From NCBI GenBank assembly GCA_009823395.1, contig CM020505.1, positions 846,629-910,628 of the forward strand: a stretch of 64,000 nucleotides of DNA, given 5' to 3'. This DNA is from Thamnaconus septentrionalis (lineage: Eukaryota > Chordata > Actinopteri > Tetraodontiformes > Monacanthidae). The position numbers were made by a program, and so were the translations under genes. The first letter of the stretch is position 1. Each line of letters opens with the position of its first letter. The notes below the pieces were generated by a model. The model searched no databases. It was not told where the DNA came from and worked only from the letters and a program-made list of their open reading frames with translations. This document shows positions 1 through 13,953 of this stretch, piece after piece.

Positions 1-2327
1 AGAACTGATCTGCACAGACCGGACAGAAGATGTTATTGCCAATTGACTAGTGCTTATAATCGTTGGAACTGAGTTTAAACTTGGCGGTGGATTGGTGACT
101 GATGCATCAGAGGCCAGCTTGGTTCCAGAAGCTAAAACATTAGTGGCTCTGTGTTTGCTATGGTGAAGTGTGTGCATATGGTGTGTCCGGTGGGATAGCG
201 TATGCCTTACATAGCCACCTTGAAGAACATTGAGATCCAGTTGAGAGGGTGGTGGTGGGAAGTCTGGGTCTCTTTTATAACCAGAAGAGAGGGAAGCTAC
301 ATCTCTTGGGAAGTGCTGCAAGGAAGACAGAGAAGACTTCCTCTCTGGCACTTTGGGCTTTCTTTTGCTAGTTGATGGAGACAGAGGTCCTGGGAAGAAT
401 GTAGCTGAGGATGTGGGCAAAGTTGACGTTGGAGTCTCTGATTGGCTGGAATAGCCACTTGATGGTGACGCAAGGCCAGCTAGCTTCTCTGGTGAGCCCA
501 GCTTGAAGTCTCCAGTTGGGAGAGGTGGACTACATGCTCTTGTTTCTGAAGCCTGAGGAATGGCCTGCGTTTGGGCTTCTGTTGAGGAGGAAGAGCTGTC
601 TGGTGACTTCATACAGTCCATGACAGTTGTGCCTGTGGCTGTGCTTGAGTTGGACATGGATGTGTATTCACAATTGTTTGTTTTCAGGTCAGTGTTGTGA
701 AGCCACAGGTCTGCATAGTCAGATTGGACAGCACCTTCATCCTTAAATGAGTGAGTATCAGCTGAGCTGAAGGACATGGGTTCAACTATGTCCACGGTTT
801 TTCTCAGTCCCATCCCCCAAGTTCCCAATGGCTCGGCCACCAGACAAGAAGTCTGCAATGGCTCTGGAACACTTTCAAGCTCAAGCTCAAGGTCCAGGTT
901 TATATCTGTGGAAGACAAGGTAAGTTCTTGGTCGCTAACCATCTTTGATTCATTTTGATCATCAGCTTGTGTGTCTGTTCCAATATCAACACTACTACTG
1001 CACTGCTTTAGCGAGGAGGTCCGTTTAGGTGGTGGGGGTTTGACTTTTGGTTTCCTTAGTGAGCGACAGGTCCGTCCAAGGGTCATACTGCCTGCTCTGT
1101 AGTCAGATAAAGGTTTTGGGTAATCCTCATGCGACAATGGTACTGCCACAATGTTAGATTGGCCACAGTCAGGTCCAGGCTCTGCATAGCTACATATGTA
1201 TCCTCTATAACCCTTATTAGAATCTGCAATATGCACAGAAGAGGAGTAGAAACCGTCTGTACTTGATTGGTATTGAGAGAGAGACTCTTTGTCAGTTGTG
1301 CTGATCCTGTTTCCACTAAAACAAGTTTGGTCCTCGAGACCTCGTTTGGAGCTGTACTCCTGGACCAACCCATGACACTGGCCCTGGGTTTGCATTTGGT
1401 CGGCATCAGGATCTTGATCAGTCTGGTCTTGGTCTGGAGGATATGTCCACTCCCCCTCACTGGCGGTACTTACTCCTGCATCATCCAGCTGGTCTGTGGC
1501 TGAAGATGTGAAAGAGCTCGACCTGTGGCCCTGTCCCTGGGGTCTGAGGTCTGAGTGGTATGAAGGATCCAGAGAGAATCCTTCATCAGCCGCATTGGGC
1601 ACAGTGTTTAGTGACAGCTCTGAGTCGCAGTGGGATGAGCCTGTCAGTGGTGGTGAAGAAGGTGGGGGAATCGTTTCAGATGTTTGAGAGGGGCAGGTTG
1701 AACTGGAACCACTCCAATTCCCGCTTGATGACTGGTGGTCTTCCTTGTGGTCAACATGGCTGCCTAGGACCCCTGCTGTAGATACAGAGTGGATAGGGCT
1801 GCTGAAAGTATCTGAGCTCGATGAGATCTCGCAGCTCCCCATGTCAGCTTTGCGGGGTAAGCGAGAACGACCCCTCTCCATCCAGCTATGCTCTGGGCTT
1901 CCTCCTTCTCGACCTCGGTCTCTCTCTCCACAGCGCTGCAGCCTTTTTAAGCTTCCCAGCTGATGGGGTTCCGGTGCTGCCTGGTCATCTGTGCTCTCTT
2001 CTTCATCCTTCATCATCATTAACTTCATTCTTGGACTTGGGCCAGGAGGAATGAAGTCCTCTTCTTCATATGGCGACAAGTCCTCGTCTTCATCGTCATC
2101 GTCATAATTGTCATCGTCATTATCATCATCGCTGTCCATCAGACGTCCCCCTTCTCTTGGTAAACTACGGGAGCGCAAACGTCCCCCATGACCTGCAACA
2201 CCTGTATAAGTGGAGTCTGACTGGTCACCAAGTGAAGAGATGTTGCCAGTTGAATGGGACAGAGAGGCAGGAATTCCCTGATGGCCACGTTGAGCTCTGA
2301 TACGCCTTCTGGACGGAGCAGCAGTGC
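1..2327 (-). CDS. nhs: nhs long internal exon (truncated by window edge)
   Basis: This exon is open on the minus strand from the CAG acceptor at 2327 to base 1 and encodes 775 codons. Visible blocks are [13 protein letters not shown]; an Asp/Glu-rich run at about 2055-2140 ([19 protein letters not shown]); [91 protein letters not shown]; and [13 protein letters not shown]. These match the large, mostly disordered NHS exon rich in Ser/Pro and polyproline. The rest of this exon and the final exons lie to the left of the window. Confidence 0.93.
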
Positions 2328-4994
2328 CTGAAATAAAAAAAAAATGAAAGAGAGGGATACATAGATATTCATCATTTTATTGAATCCATTGTTGACCATG
2401 ACTAAACAAATAAACAAAAAGAACGATATCTAAATTTGCTAAAAAGCTTGAAATTACAAATTTTCCATTAATACACAACGTACATGCTATAAGGAAATCA
2501 TCTGTCTGGCAGCCAGAGTCACGAGTGCGATGAAGATGACCACCAATCGATAGGTCTTCTTCGTAGAGGGAGAGTTGGTTGTGGTTGGCGTGGACGATTA
2601 TTGTGCGCTCCCGTGCTACTGGTGATTCATCCGAGTCTGAGAGCAAAGACACAGAAACACAACATGTCAGGTATGCAGAAATTTGTTTCAATGAAAATGA
2701 CCTGTGGCTTCATCGGAAGTGCATTTTCAAAACTTGTTGGCAGTTGCTCATTTTGTAACTCTTTGTCATTGCTTTAAAAAGGCTAATTTGTAATACCATT
2801 TATTTTCTTCCTTCCATTTTCCACCCCCACTTTTTCTGCACTCAGCTGAAACTGAGCTGAAAGTTTTTCTTTTTCTTTCTATTGTGAATACCCACCAATT
2901 AGAGAGAAAAATAAAAGCTATGTCTGGATCATGAGAGATACTCTGCACTCAACATACCCATGTCATGATGTACTCTTTTGGGAATCCCTGTGATTGTCTT
3001 TCTTCTCCTCAGTTTTCTTCTCCTCTGAAGAACAGACTGGGAATGGACAAGAGAGCAACGAGCACTTGCCTCCCTGTCAAAACCAACTCCTGTAATATTA
3101 ACACAGACACATCAACCCTTCACTTCTATATCCAGACACTTGGCATGTAAACATTAGACAATGACAGATTAAATATGAAAAAGGAAAAACATCCTGCGAG
3201 CAAAAATAAAGACCTTGCTACACTGTCACATTTTAGTTTTCAATTTGAAGCCTTAGGGTGGTGTTTTAATTGTGGCTTATGTGACATTTTTGTCTTTAAT
3301 GTTTTAAATCATGATTGCTTTTTGTTGTTAAAAAGCAGCAGTGGATGCTGCAATATTTATCTCCAAGCATGTGACTCCTCAGTTTACCTGTGACATTGAT
3401 AGGGATGATGCAGGAGGAGACGGCGTGAGAGTCGGCGTTTGTTTTCTGATCTGAAGGTGGAAGGTTTTCCTTGGACCTGTTCGTCTGCTTCGGCTGGGCT
3501 GAAGAAGCAGTTGGTGCTGTGGACTTGGTTCGAGGTCCCCCAGTGACCTCACTACCTTCACTTTCCTCTGCTGAGGTAGCCTAGAAAAACATAGCCGCAG
3601 AGGTAGTTTTATGATTCACCAGGGGTGCACAGGCATCCGACACATTTGCAAAAAGAAGTTGGCTGTTGGCCATTTTGCTGTGATTTTCTGTACACCCAGG
3701 ACAAGTTGGCAGTTCCTTCACATCTATGGACCATTTAGAGATGCCACTTAGCCTAATGTGTGCATGTGTGTATGGGAAGCCGCAGTGCTAGGAGAAGAGC
3801 CAGGCAGACATGGGAGAAGGTACAAACTCCACTCAGGAAGGCCGTGAGTGGGAGTCAAACCCGGGACTTTCTGGCTGTGAGGTTACAGAAAAGAACTTCT
3901 TGATGGGCTAGTTGAGAACTCTGAACTGTTGGTAGGTGTAGGTGCAAACATGAATAATAATGAGTCTGTCTGTGACCTCACTACCTACTCTTTCCTCTGA
4001 TGAGGTAGCCTCAAGAAATAACGGCAGAACTAGTGTTGTCATTGGTCGTGTGTTATTAGATAGAAGGGGCTAACATGGCTCACTTTGTACAGTTCAAAAA
4101 CATCAGGTGGTTTGTAGAAGTTTGTACTATGAACATAAGACTTTACAATACTAAAGCAAAGCAAGTGACATTCTTTGTGATTTCGTTAAGAATAGTTGAA
4201 ACAGATTAAAACTAAACAAAATAAACATGGGAGACGAAAGGTGAGAGTGATTGGTTGATACCTGTCTATTCCATGGAATGAAGATGCAACTTTCAAGAGG
4301 CTGAAGTGAGTAAAAGCACTGAAACTATGAACGAAAAATAACAACAAGAACAAACGATCAACCAAAAAACAAACAAATCAACAGAAAATAAATGATACTG
4401 GGACAAAGAATGTTCATGCGGGTTTGTTAAGTCTTGGCTGTTTGACTGCATTTTGCAGAACTGCCCAGTGCTTTCTCACTTTTTTTTGGACTGTCTGAAC
4501 GTCTGCTTCTCTCCTTGGCTTCTCCTGTGGCACACAGAACACACACATCAGAAACGACTCAGCTATACATTAGTACGACAACATGTATGGCCACATTCGA
4601 GCGATTGTTCTCACTTTTCTCGGGATGGTCTGCATCTCTGTTTCTCTCACCGTCCTTTCCTGTGGAGACACAGAACGTTGATTACAAACAATGACATCTC
4701 TATGATGTTAGCCAGTTCATGGTTGACACTAACCATTAGAACACTGCCATTAGTAGAAAAAGGATAATGTTTGTAGTTTGTAGGGTCCAACACTTTGCTA
4801 TCATAGTATGTCACATGTGAACTCCACACAGAACATAATAACACATGGGCAACAATAGAGCAATTAGCTATTTACCTTCTTGGGTTGATAGTCTAAGTCA
4901 CGTTCCCTTTCTGCTCTTTCTTGCTGCATGAAAAAAAAATCCACATAACACATTGTGTCAATGCTATGTAATGTACATAATTCAACAATGACAC

Positions 4995-5042
<48 letters not shown>

Positions 5043-5893
5043 TTTAAATGTCCCTTTCAGCCCTCAAAATTGTTAAGTTGTCATGAGGTTCAATCAAACA
5101 ATCATATGTTCAGATTTAAAAACATACAAAAACATAAGTGCAATGCCTGCAATGCATGGCGGCTTTTATTTTGACAGTCATACTGTAGCCAGACTCACCG
5201 CCCGTGCCAGGCGACTCCTCTGCTGCCGACGGATGGAGTGAGGTGAGGGGAAGGTGGGCATAGGGGGCGCCACTGAAATAGAGATGGTCACCCTGTTTCT
5301 CTCTCGGCTCGTCGAGTGCTGCTGTTCATCTATAGTCCAAACCGTGAAAGAAAATACGTGAAGTTAAGACTGATTGGATCGGGAGTGGTGCACGGCGCTG
5401 GCAGTGTTGCGGGTCCTGGCAGAGCGCTCACCTCGGTGCAGGGCCCGCAGGCTGAACTGAGCGTTCCTGTGCAGCTCCTCCAGACACGGAGGCCGAGTGC
5501 AGGGATGGAATATGTTGTGTTGCTGGTGCCATGGAGCCTGATAGTGGAGGGACAACTTGCTCTCTATGTCCAGGTTGGACACCGCTGGGAGGACACAGAC
5601 ACACAGACGGACCAGGTTAAATCTCCACAGCTGATTCATGGGAAACCAAATGAGTTGTTTTTGCACACCATTAAACTTTTACTTGGTCTCCAGTAGTCAA
5701 GAAATAATTGTGCCAACTGTACCAAGTGCAGTAACGTGACATGTACTAAGTAACATGAACTTGGAGACAAGAGTGATTACAAATGCCATATATGACAATT
5801 CATTCAGTGTCTCATTGTTTTTCACCAGTGTGTGCATGTAGATGTGTTTATGCAGCTGTACATTAGATAGTATGGAAGGACCTTCATTGTGTG

Positions 5894-5946
<53 letters not shown>

Positions 5947-6152
5947 TCCATGTTTCTACATACAGAAACTCGCATCAGTATAAACTTTGGGGTTTTCGGG
6001 TCACACTGATAAACGTTGACCAATGTTATCCAACATTGTATTGTATGTGAAATGAGCAACGCACCACTGTTTTTAAATAGTGGCTCTATAGCAATATTCT
6101 TTTCAGTCTAAGCCTCTCTTTTCATACCAGTCACATTTGTTAAGGTTGTATT

Positions 6153-6210
<58 letters not shown>

Positions 6211-6814
6211 CACTCCCTCCTGCACCAATATATCCATATAAAGGAAAAAAGGCAGACATGATTATATTCAGCATTTAATCATAACTGTGCAATATAAGTT
6301 AACATCATCCAATAACTAGTTGATGCATGTATTGAAAATCGCGACACATCAGTGTCCTCCCTGGAAAAGTCCTCACATGGACTCTGTGAGAGGAAATTAT
6401 ATCTGTGAACAAAACTGTCCAAGGCTTCGTATCCAGGCCAGGCTTTGTGATTCACCGCAGTCACCTCAACTTGAAGCTACTTCCCCTGCATAGCCACACA
6501 AAACACTTGAAACTAGGAAGAAAAATTATGTATATAATATTAAAAAAAAATACATATTTGAAAAATATATAATAAAAACACAAAAGAAACAACTAAATTG
6601 GAATTTGATTCGAGACACATCACAGTCATTGAGAGTGTAGATGTGGCCAGACATTGGACACAATCACACCAGCAGGTGGCAGTAAATCCTACTCTGCGAT
6701 TGCAGGGTTGCAAAAACAGACACAGAATATGGCCAAGCATCGGCCTCAGTTCCTGACGTTTACTGAGGCCACAAGATTCGAATGTCAGTAACACATAACA
6801 AAGCTGTCATCGCA

Positions 6815-6850
<36 letters not shown>

Positions 6851-9800
6851 TAAGTATTTGATCCTTAAACTCGACAATAACATTTGATTTTCAGGTAAGG
6901 ACAGAGAGACGATGATGATCCTTCTTTAGATTCTATGATCTCAGTTTTAAGTCTGAATCCAAACGCTTGTGTGTCCTTGAAGCCACACAGCCACTGGTAG
7001 CCAGGCAACATTTCATTCGTGATCAAGGCTCGTATTTGTCTGCAATTAAATCACAAGCTCACTTGAGCAGCATTCAGCCAGTTAAAAGGACAGGGCAGAC
7101 CAGGACCCCTCTCCATCCCCCCAAACCCCTCCCCACCTTACATAAATAAATAATAATGCTTTTAGTGCCACTGTGACAAAGGGATAAATCCACCTGTGTG
7201 ACATTACCCACCATTACTGCATTGTGTCATAAATGTTGAATCTGCTATATTTTAAACACTTGGGTATTTACAAAATATTTACTGAACAAGACAACAATGA
7301 AAGTGAGTTGGATGTAACCTTTAAGAGAGAAAGGTTCATAGAAATGACAGAAAAGTTTGTTAATACAAGTACACTGATTCTCTCAGGATTTCACCATGCA
7401 GTAGTTTTACTCAGTTTTCATTAGAATTCTTCTTTGTCGCCCGTCAGTCTTGCCTCCCTTTCTCTTTATCTACATGCCTTGTACATCTTGCTGACTTCCA
7501 AAACAAGCCAACACAAGGCTGAACAGAGACACAAAGGGATTCGATACCATCCGTCTTCACATGACAACCTCCCCCTGAATCCGTTTGCCACCCTTGTGAA
7601 AGGGGTCGTGTGTGAGCTCAGCACTTTGCAGACGTACTACCAGGACTTTGATGTCAACAGCAATCAGGTAGAGGATGCAGGATGCAGAGTCTAAAAAGGT
7701 GGACTGTGATAAACCCACGGTGACATTGCATGGTGCGACCATGAAGATGCGTGGTCATGTCAAGATGACATGAATGCCAAAGATATCAAACAGTTCTCTG
7801 GCTAAGACATTATACATTTCTTTTTTCAGTGCTTTCACACTGCAATTTGCCAAATCAACCAAACCTTTTCAATAACACATTTCCCTCCTCGCCTGTGGTG
7901 GTGCTGCTGCATCAAGAATTATTGGAGGAGGAGAGAAGACAAACAATGAACAAGAAATTTTACTTATCTTGAGAACTACCTCAAAAGGGAATTTCATAAT
8001 GTGAACGTAATGACAGTAAACAATCTTAGATCGTGAACCTATTGGTAATGCAAGGTTACTTGCTACATAAGTGAGTGCCTATTTAGGTTGAGTTGACACA
8101 GAATGTCCAAACGGCTCATTTCAGCACAGTGACACAAACTAAGCCAACCCACCTTGGAATCCACCAGTTGTGATTTTTTCCCCGTACATTGTTTGTCAGT
8201 CAGCATTGCAGCAACACAAAGCTGAACAAGTCAATTGTTCATGATCGGACCATTTTTTAACTTGGCTATGTTAGCGCACCCAAAAATATCAGCTTAACTG
8301 CAGTGTGTGGTGAGTTGTCCCTGGTGCTGTCCATGGTCCTGATGGAGCAGACGGGATTGAAAAGGGTTGGAAAAATGATGCAGTTCAGAAGGAGTGAAGG
8401 ACTCAGCAGCAAAGGGTTCCTTCCTCAGCCAAGCACACACCTCACACAGCTGCTCTTCTCTTTACTGCATCTTCAAAATCACACCTCGATCTGTGTTTCC
8501 CCCCGTAGTCCAGATGTGAGTGAATGTGAGTCATTAGTGGAGAATGTATTAGAGTTTATCTGGGTCAGGCAGCACACCCTATGGCACTAACTGCAGAATC
8601 TTGTCACAGCAGACAGCTGTTATATAAGGAGCATTCACTAGCCAGTTCTGCAGAGGAAAATTGCTCGCAGTGAGCGCTAGCAGCGGCTCCACAACAACTC
8701 AGTTGTCACATTGCCTCTTGTTAAGAGCAAGCGTAATTTAATTGCTTGATTTTTTTTTTTTTTTTTTTAATATTGATTCAGGCGCAAACTGCCACAACTG
8801 AGGCACAGTAGCTCAGCAAAACTGAACCACTAAGAGCTCCTCAGTGGACCAGCGTCAGTGCAGACAGGATGATACTCCTCGCAAAACTACAGCGGTTGTT
8901 ATTTTTACATAATATGTGAAAGTAGAAAATGATCAATTAACCATCAAGGCCTGGGTAAATACCCCATTGCTTCAAATATCAACTTTTTGGACAGAGAAAA
9001 CAAATCTAGGTTTCTATTTTATTCTTTTTAACATTTTTACAAAAATAATATGGTGGCAGCGCAACCTCAGAAAATCCAATACAATAGAATAAACCATCAG
9101 CAGTATATATGGATATGGACATTTCCATTCAATCATCTCATGAAAATATCCCCTTGTATCCGTCTTCAAGGTCCCTCATATGGCACATATTACTTTCCTA
9201 ATGTGCGTCCAGCCCGTCACAGAATCCCTCAGAAATGAGAAAAATTCATCCACCTTTTCTTGCAAAAGCAAACATTTCTGCAAATCTCCCCTTTGTGCTC
9301 CAGAGGGCACTGAAAGCTCTCCATCCCACTGTCACCTGTCTGAGACCTCCTTGTTCTCTCCAGACCCTCTAGTTGTCTTCTTGTTTCAAAGCATCAGTTT
9401 CAGCAGGAAGTTGAGACCATTCAGTCAACACAGGGCTAACTATGCTGTTTCCTGAGGCGCTACAATGCATTTTTGACACAGTGCTTCTCTATTAGAGTGC
9501 AGGATGGAAAATCTGAAGATCTGAAACTAATATGGCACATTTCAAATCATCCAAACACACTTACAAATTTGAAATCACAAAGCAACAGCGGCACGACAAC
9601 AACACATTTCACTGGCTTTACCTTTTGTTGCGTCGGGGCTACAGCCGAGACTGAGACAAGCCAGAGCCATCGTCAGCGAGTGCCCCCCCCCCCCTCCTCC
9701 TCCTCCCTGGCCGACTCCCCTCCTGACTCCTCGTCACCTGCTCCTCTTATTCAACACGGCCTCGGCAAAATCATCCCTGAGCAAGTTTAACATCCAGACT

Positions 9801-10634
9801 GGTAACATCTGCAGACGGAGGGCCCTCCCCCTTCGCCCTTCCAACCCAGCCGCCTGCTGTTGCAGCTCCCTCCACCCTACATGAACCCAGCACCCTCCCT
9901 CAGTGACAAAAATAGAAATACTTTGTCTTTCTCTCAATTATTTGTTTTAACACATGGATCCTGTTTATTACGTGCCACTCCACAGAGGAGATGCAGCAGA
10001 AATGCAATCACACATGCTGAAACTTCTTCTTCTGGCTGGTATCTGTTGCCCCCCCCCTCAGCCGCTGTGTTCAAATGGTAGGATCCTGGCCGCGCCCGGC
10101 CCGCTCCTGACCGCAATCTCTTTATGATGACCGTAATATGGGGGGCGGGGGGGGAGGAAGGCGGGGCCGCAGCCGCAAAGTATTAATGGATTAATCCACC
10201 GCATGCTGGGAATATGGATCGCATGTACAATCTTTCTATGGATCACACAGAGGGGTGACAATCTGAGGTGAAGTGTCAAAGAGCACCTGACTGGTGTCTG
10301 CAAAGCCATATGTTGTGACACTCGCAGCAAATGGAGCGCACACCACGACGCACGGGCACTAAAGATTCTGCGATTCCACTCAAATTTGTCGGCAGAGAAT
10401 CAACCGGCGACCCGGTTGATTATGACACAACGTCCCGATGTGACGCTAAGATAAACGGTATGACAGACACGCACATGCAAACACACAGACACACAACATG
10501 TACACAGAGTGCGCGAGCACCCTGCCCAGTAATCTGCTGTAATCTGGAGCTCTGGCAGTTCTCTGGCTTTAGAGCGGAGCTGGCACAGCCAGCAGTCTGC
10601 TCCAGGAGCTCTCAGCCTCCCACCATGACTGGGA

Positions 10635-10676
<42 letters not shown>

Positions 10677-13035
10677 AACCCCTGGCATTTATAGGCATAG
10701 CCGCGGTCAACAGCAGTTGTTAATATTAAATGTACACTCGTCCCCAGCGGCTTCGCTGGTTATTTACAGCAGTTTCTCTAAACAGAGCTGAGAGACCTTT
10801 TAATGGCTTGTCATCACTGTGGCTGTTTGTCAGTTGTGGTCTTGAGCCGTCTATTAAAAAACACCACAGACTTTTGAATGAAGTGTGCCTTAACCTGGAC
10901 TTCCTGGACGGGACCCACTGGCTTATCCAGCCTGAGAGGCTTAGTCCCAGTCACTCCCGTACCATCTAGAAAGTCCTTTCAAACACTCTCGGACTGACTT
11001 GTTTTTGTGAGGGGATAATGCACGTTACACTTGTCCATGTCATCAACAGTCTGTCATTTCAGTGACCTGAATAATGAAGCGACAATACCTTTGCTTGTCT
11101 GGCCCCGCCTTGTTGATTTCATATCTCCATTATTGTTGCCTTCCCATGGCAGGTTAAGCTGCTTCACACTGCTTTTCCTTCCCAATCCCTCTCTTCACCC
11201 CTCTGACCAGCAAGGCAGGTTTGACCGTGTGCTTTATCAGATGTGCACATTAACTAAAGCTTTACAACAGGACAATACAGAGGTAAGGTCTTATTTATAG
11301 CAGCCAACACACTGCGGTATGTCCAAAAATGTATTAAAACAATATATCAATAAAATCAACATGATAAAAGCAGGTTGAATATTTAAAATATTATGTTCCA
11401 CATTTGCAATGTTTGACCAATGCTACAAGGCATCCTACAAAAAAAAATGTTGCCATGCTGCCCCTTACTGGTGTGGTATGAAAACTACATAGAATTTTGA
11501 AGAAAACAAAAATGCAACAAACAGTAGTGTTGGCTTTGTGGGTGCCACTGTCTTTCAGGCCATATGTATTCAAGAGAGAGATTAAAAAATAAATAATCTG
11601 GTAAATAAATGCTAAAATCATGCTGTGGCAGGAGGAGAGAAGGGTGGAGCGTTCAGTGTTGTGATTCAACACAGTGAGCCGCCAGTGTGGTGGAGAAACT
11701 ATTAGCTTTGTGCAGCATAAAAGGACATGATATGGCATAATAGTGCATATACATGAATGCTCTTTCTGTGTCAACTAATTCTGGATAATTGCAAAAAGAA
11801 TACAAAGGTAGAAAGAGTGAAAAGAGATAATAATGTAATCATAGTAAATGTGATGTCCATCTCATCAAGGTTTGCTGTCTAATTCCCATTTCTCATCAAA
11901 TAAAACATATGTTATGTGTGTGCATTTACACAAGAGGTTTAGCATGTTTACATTTGGCTGCAAGACACATAGATGAGGGGAAGAGTCTGCTTCCACCAGT
12001 GGATGCTGAGAAAAGCAGCAGCACCGATAAATGTTTTATCATCTCATATTGTTGTAGGGCCTCTTCCTTGCTTAACCGTTTTGAAGCTTCTGTATCCCGC
12101 CCGATTCTCATTAATATTGCAGCATTGTTCCTAAAGAGGCCGTAATCACAGAAGGAAAAATATGAGGAGAATAAAAGTATTGCACAAACTAGTGGAAAAG
12201 TGTTTGTTCGAGGAGCCGGCCCTTTGTCTTTCTCCACACAAGAGCAGCACAGCATTACCATGAAGTAGCACACACACGCATAGAGTTCTGCAGCTTGACA
12301 CATACAGTAATATTTTGCCCAAAAAGTCACATTGTGCTTTCTCAAAACATAGAAATAGATGCGAGAAGAAATATGCATCATCTTTTGAATGTAATTTTTT
12401 GTTTTTTTAATGTATAACTTTGGCAATAACTGCTAGAAAACCAGAGATTAATTTGCTTGATTTGCGATCATTGACTAAAAATAGACTCTTATTTGCATAA
12501 CACCGCCTCTTATTGATTTTAAAATACAGTCATACACGGGTACTGTACATCCCCCGTAGAGTATTACAAGGCAAGGTATTCCTATTTGTACAGCAAACTT
12601 CACACAAGGCAGTTCAGAGTACTTTGTACAAAGCCCCAATAGGCAGATGTATGAAGGTTTATGCCACTGGTTTAGAAAACTCCGCTGATGCTCTAATGGA
12701 CATTGAATAAAAAGAAATGATGGCATGTTTCCTGCTGACATAAATACTCACCAGCCTCTATTAATCCACTGCTGAAAATAGTCACAGCCATACACAACTC
12801 TCAGCCGCTTCCTTTGCTAAAACCTACAGGAATCACTGAGCCCTTTATGTAATAATAATAATAATGATAATAATAATAATAAAAATAAATAAATAATAAT
12901 AATACATTCATTCATTCATCTTCTATACCTGCCTATTCCAATTCAGGGTCACGGGGGTCTGCTGGAGCCTATCCCAGCTGTCTTAGGGCGAAGGCAGGGT
13001 ACACCCTGGACAAGTCGCCAGTTCATCGCAGGACC

Positions 13036-13091
<56 letters not shown>

Positions 13092-13231
13092 TATTATTAT
13101 TATTATAATGTTACATTTAAGACATCAACAAAAAACAAAACATCTCAGCAGGTTTAAAAGTCATTGGAAAAAGCCTCCAGTAGGCTGAGCGTTAACACCC
13201 TCATCATGGCAACAGAGATGGCATAATATTG

Positions 13232-13283
<52 letters not shown>

Positions 13284-13920
13284 AAAATGTTTCAGCCATG
13301 TTGCTGGAATGGCACGAGACAAGCCATCGCCCATGTTATTTTTAACTACGTGTCTCCATGGAAACCGGCACATATGTGGGGTTTGGGTGTGTGTGTGTGT
13401 GTGTGGGGAGTGGGGGGTGGAGGGGTGGGGGTGGGAGGTGTTCTCCCGCTGTCTGAATACTGAGAGAGACTTTCACCGCTGGTCATAGTGTAAAAGTGTA
13501 AAAAAAAAAAAAGTGTGTGTGTGTGTTTCTGCGCTTGAATCCTATTCATTGTTTCTTATTTGTCAATCTTCCCTCTTAAACTGTCAAATGTGCAGTCCAG
13601 GTATTTTTTGCTGTTTAAAAGAACAATTTTGACACTGAGTGCACGTGGACGGTGCGTGTGCACGTGTCACATGTTGCTGTCTAAGAATGAAGGGGAACAA
13701 AATGTGACGGTGGTGGTGGTGGTGGTGGGGGTGGGGGGGGGGGGTAGGGGTGGGGGGGGGGGGGTAAAGGGCTCTTCAGGCAACTGCAGTCAGACTGAAC
13801 CAACACAGTGGGACTCTGCTGGCTGGCTTCACTAATCACTGCTCCGCTACGTCGTCTGTTCTGAATGGATCAATGAGGCTCCAGGGTGGGAGACCCTCCT
13901 CAGCCGCTGGCCACTGGAGG

Positions 13921-13953
<33 letters not shown>

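Noticed and set aside
776..2300. Series of plus-strand ORFs and a minus-strand ORF at 1083-1460
   Set aside because: They are other-frame shadows of the long nhs exon, whose frame is set by conserved blocks such as [19 protein letters not shown].
5697..6059. Minus-strand ORF with a long His-Thr run
   Set aside because: It is produced by the (GT)n microsatellite at 5896-5942 and has no other protein-like content.
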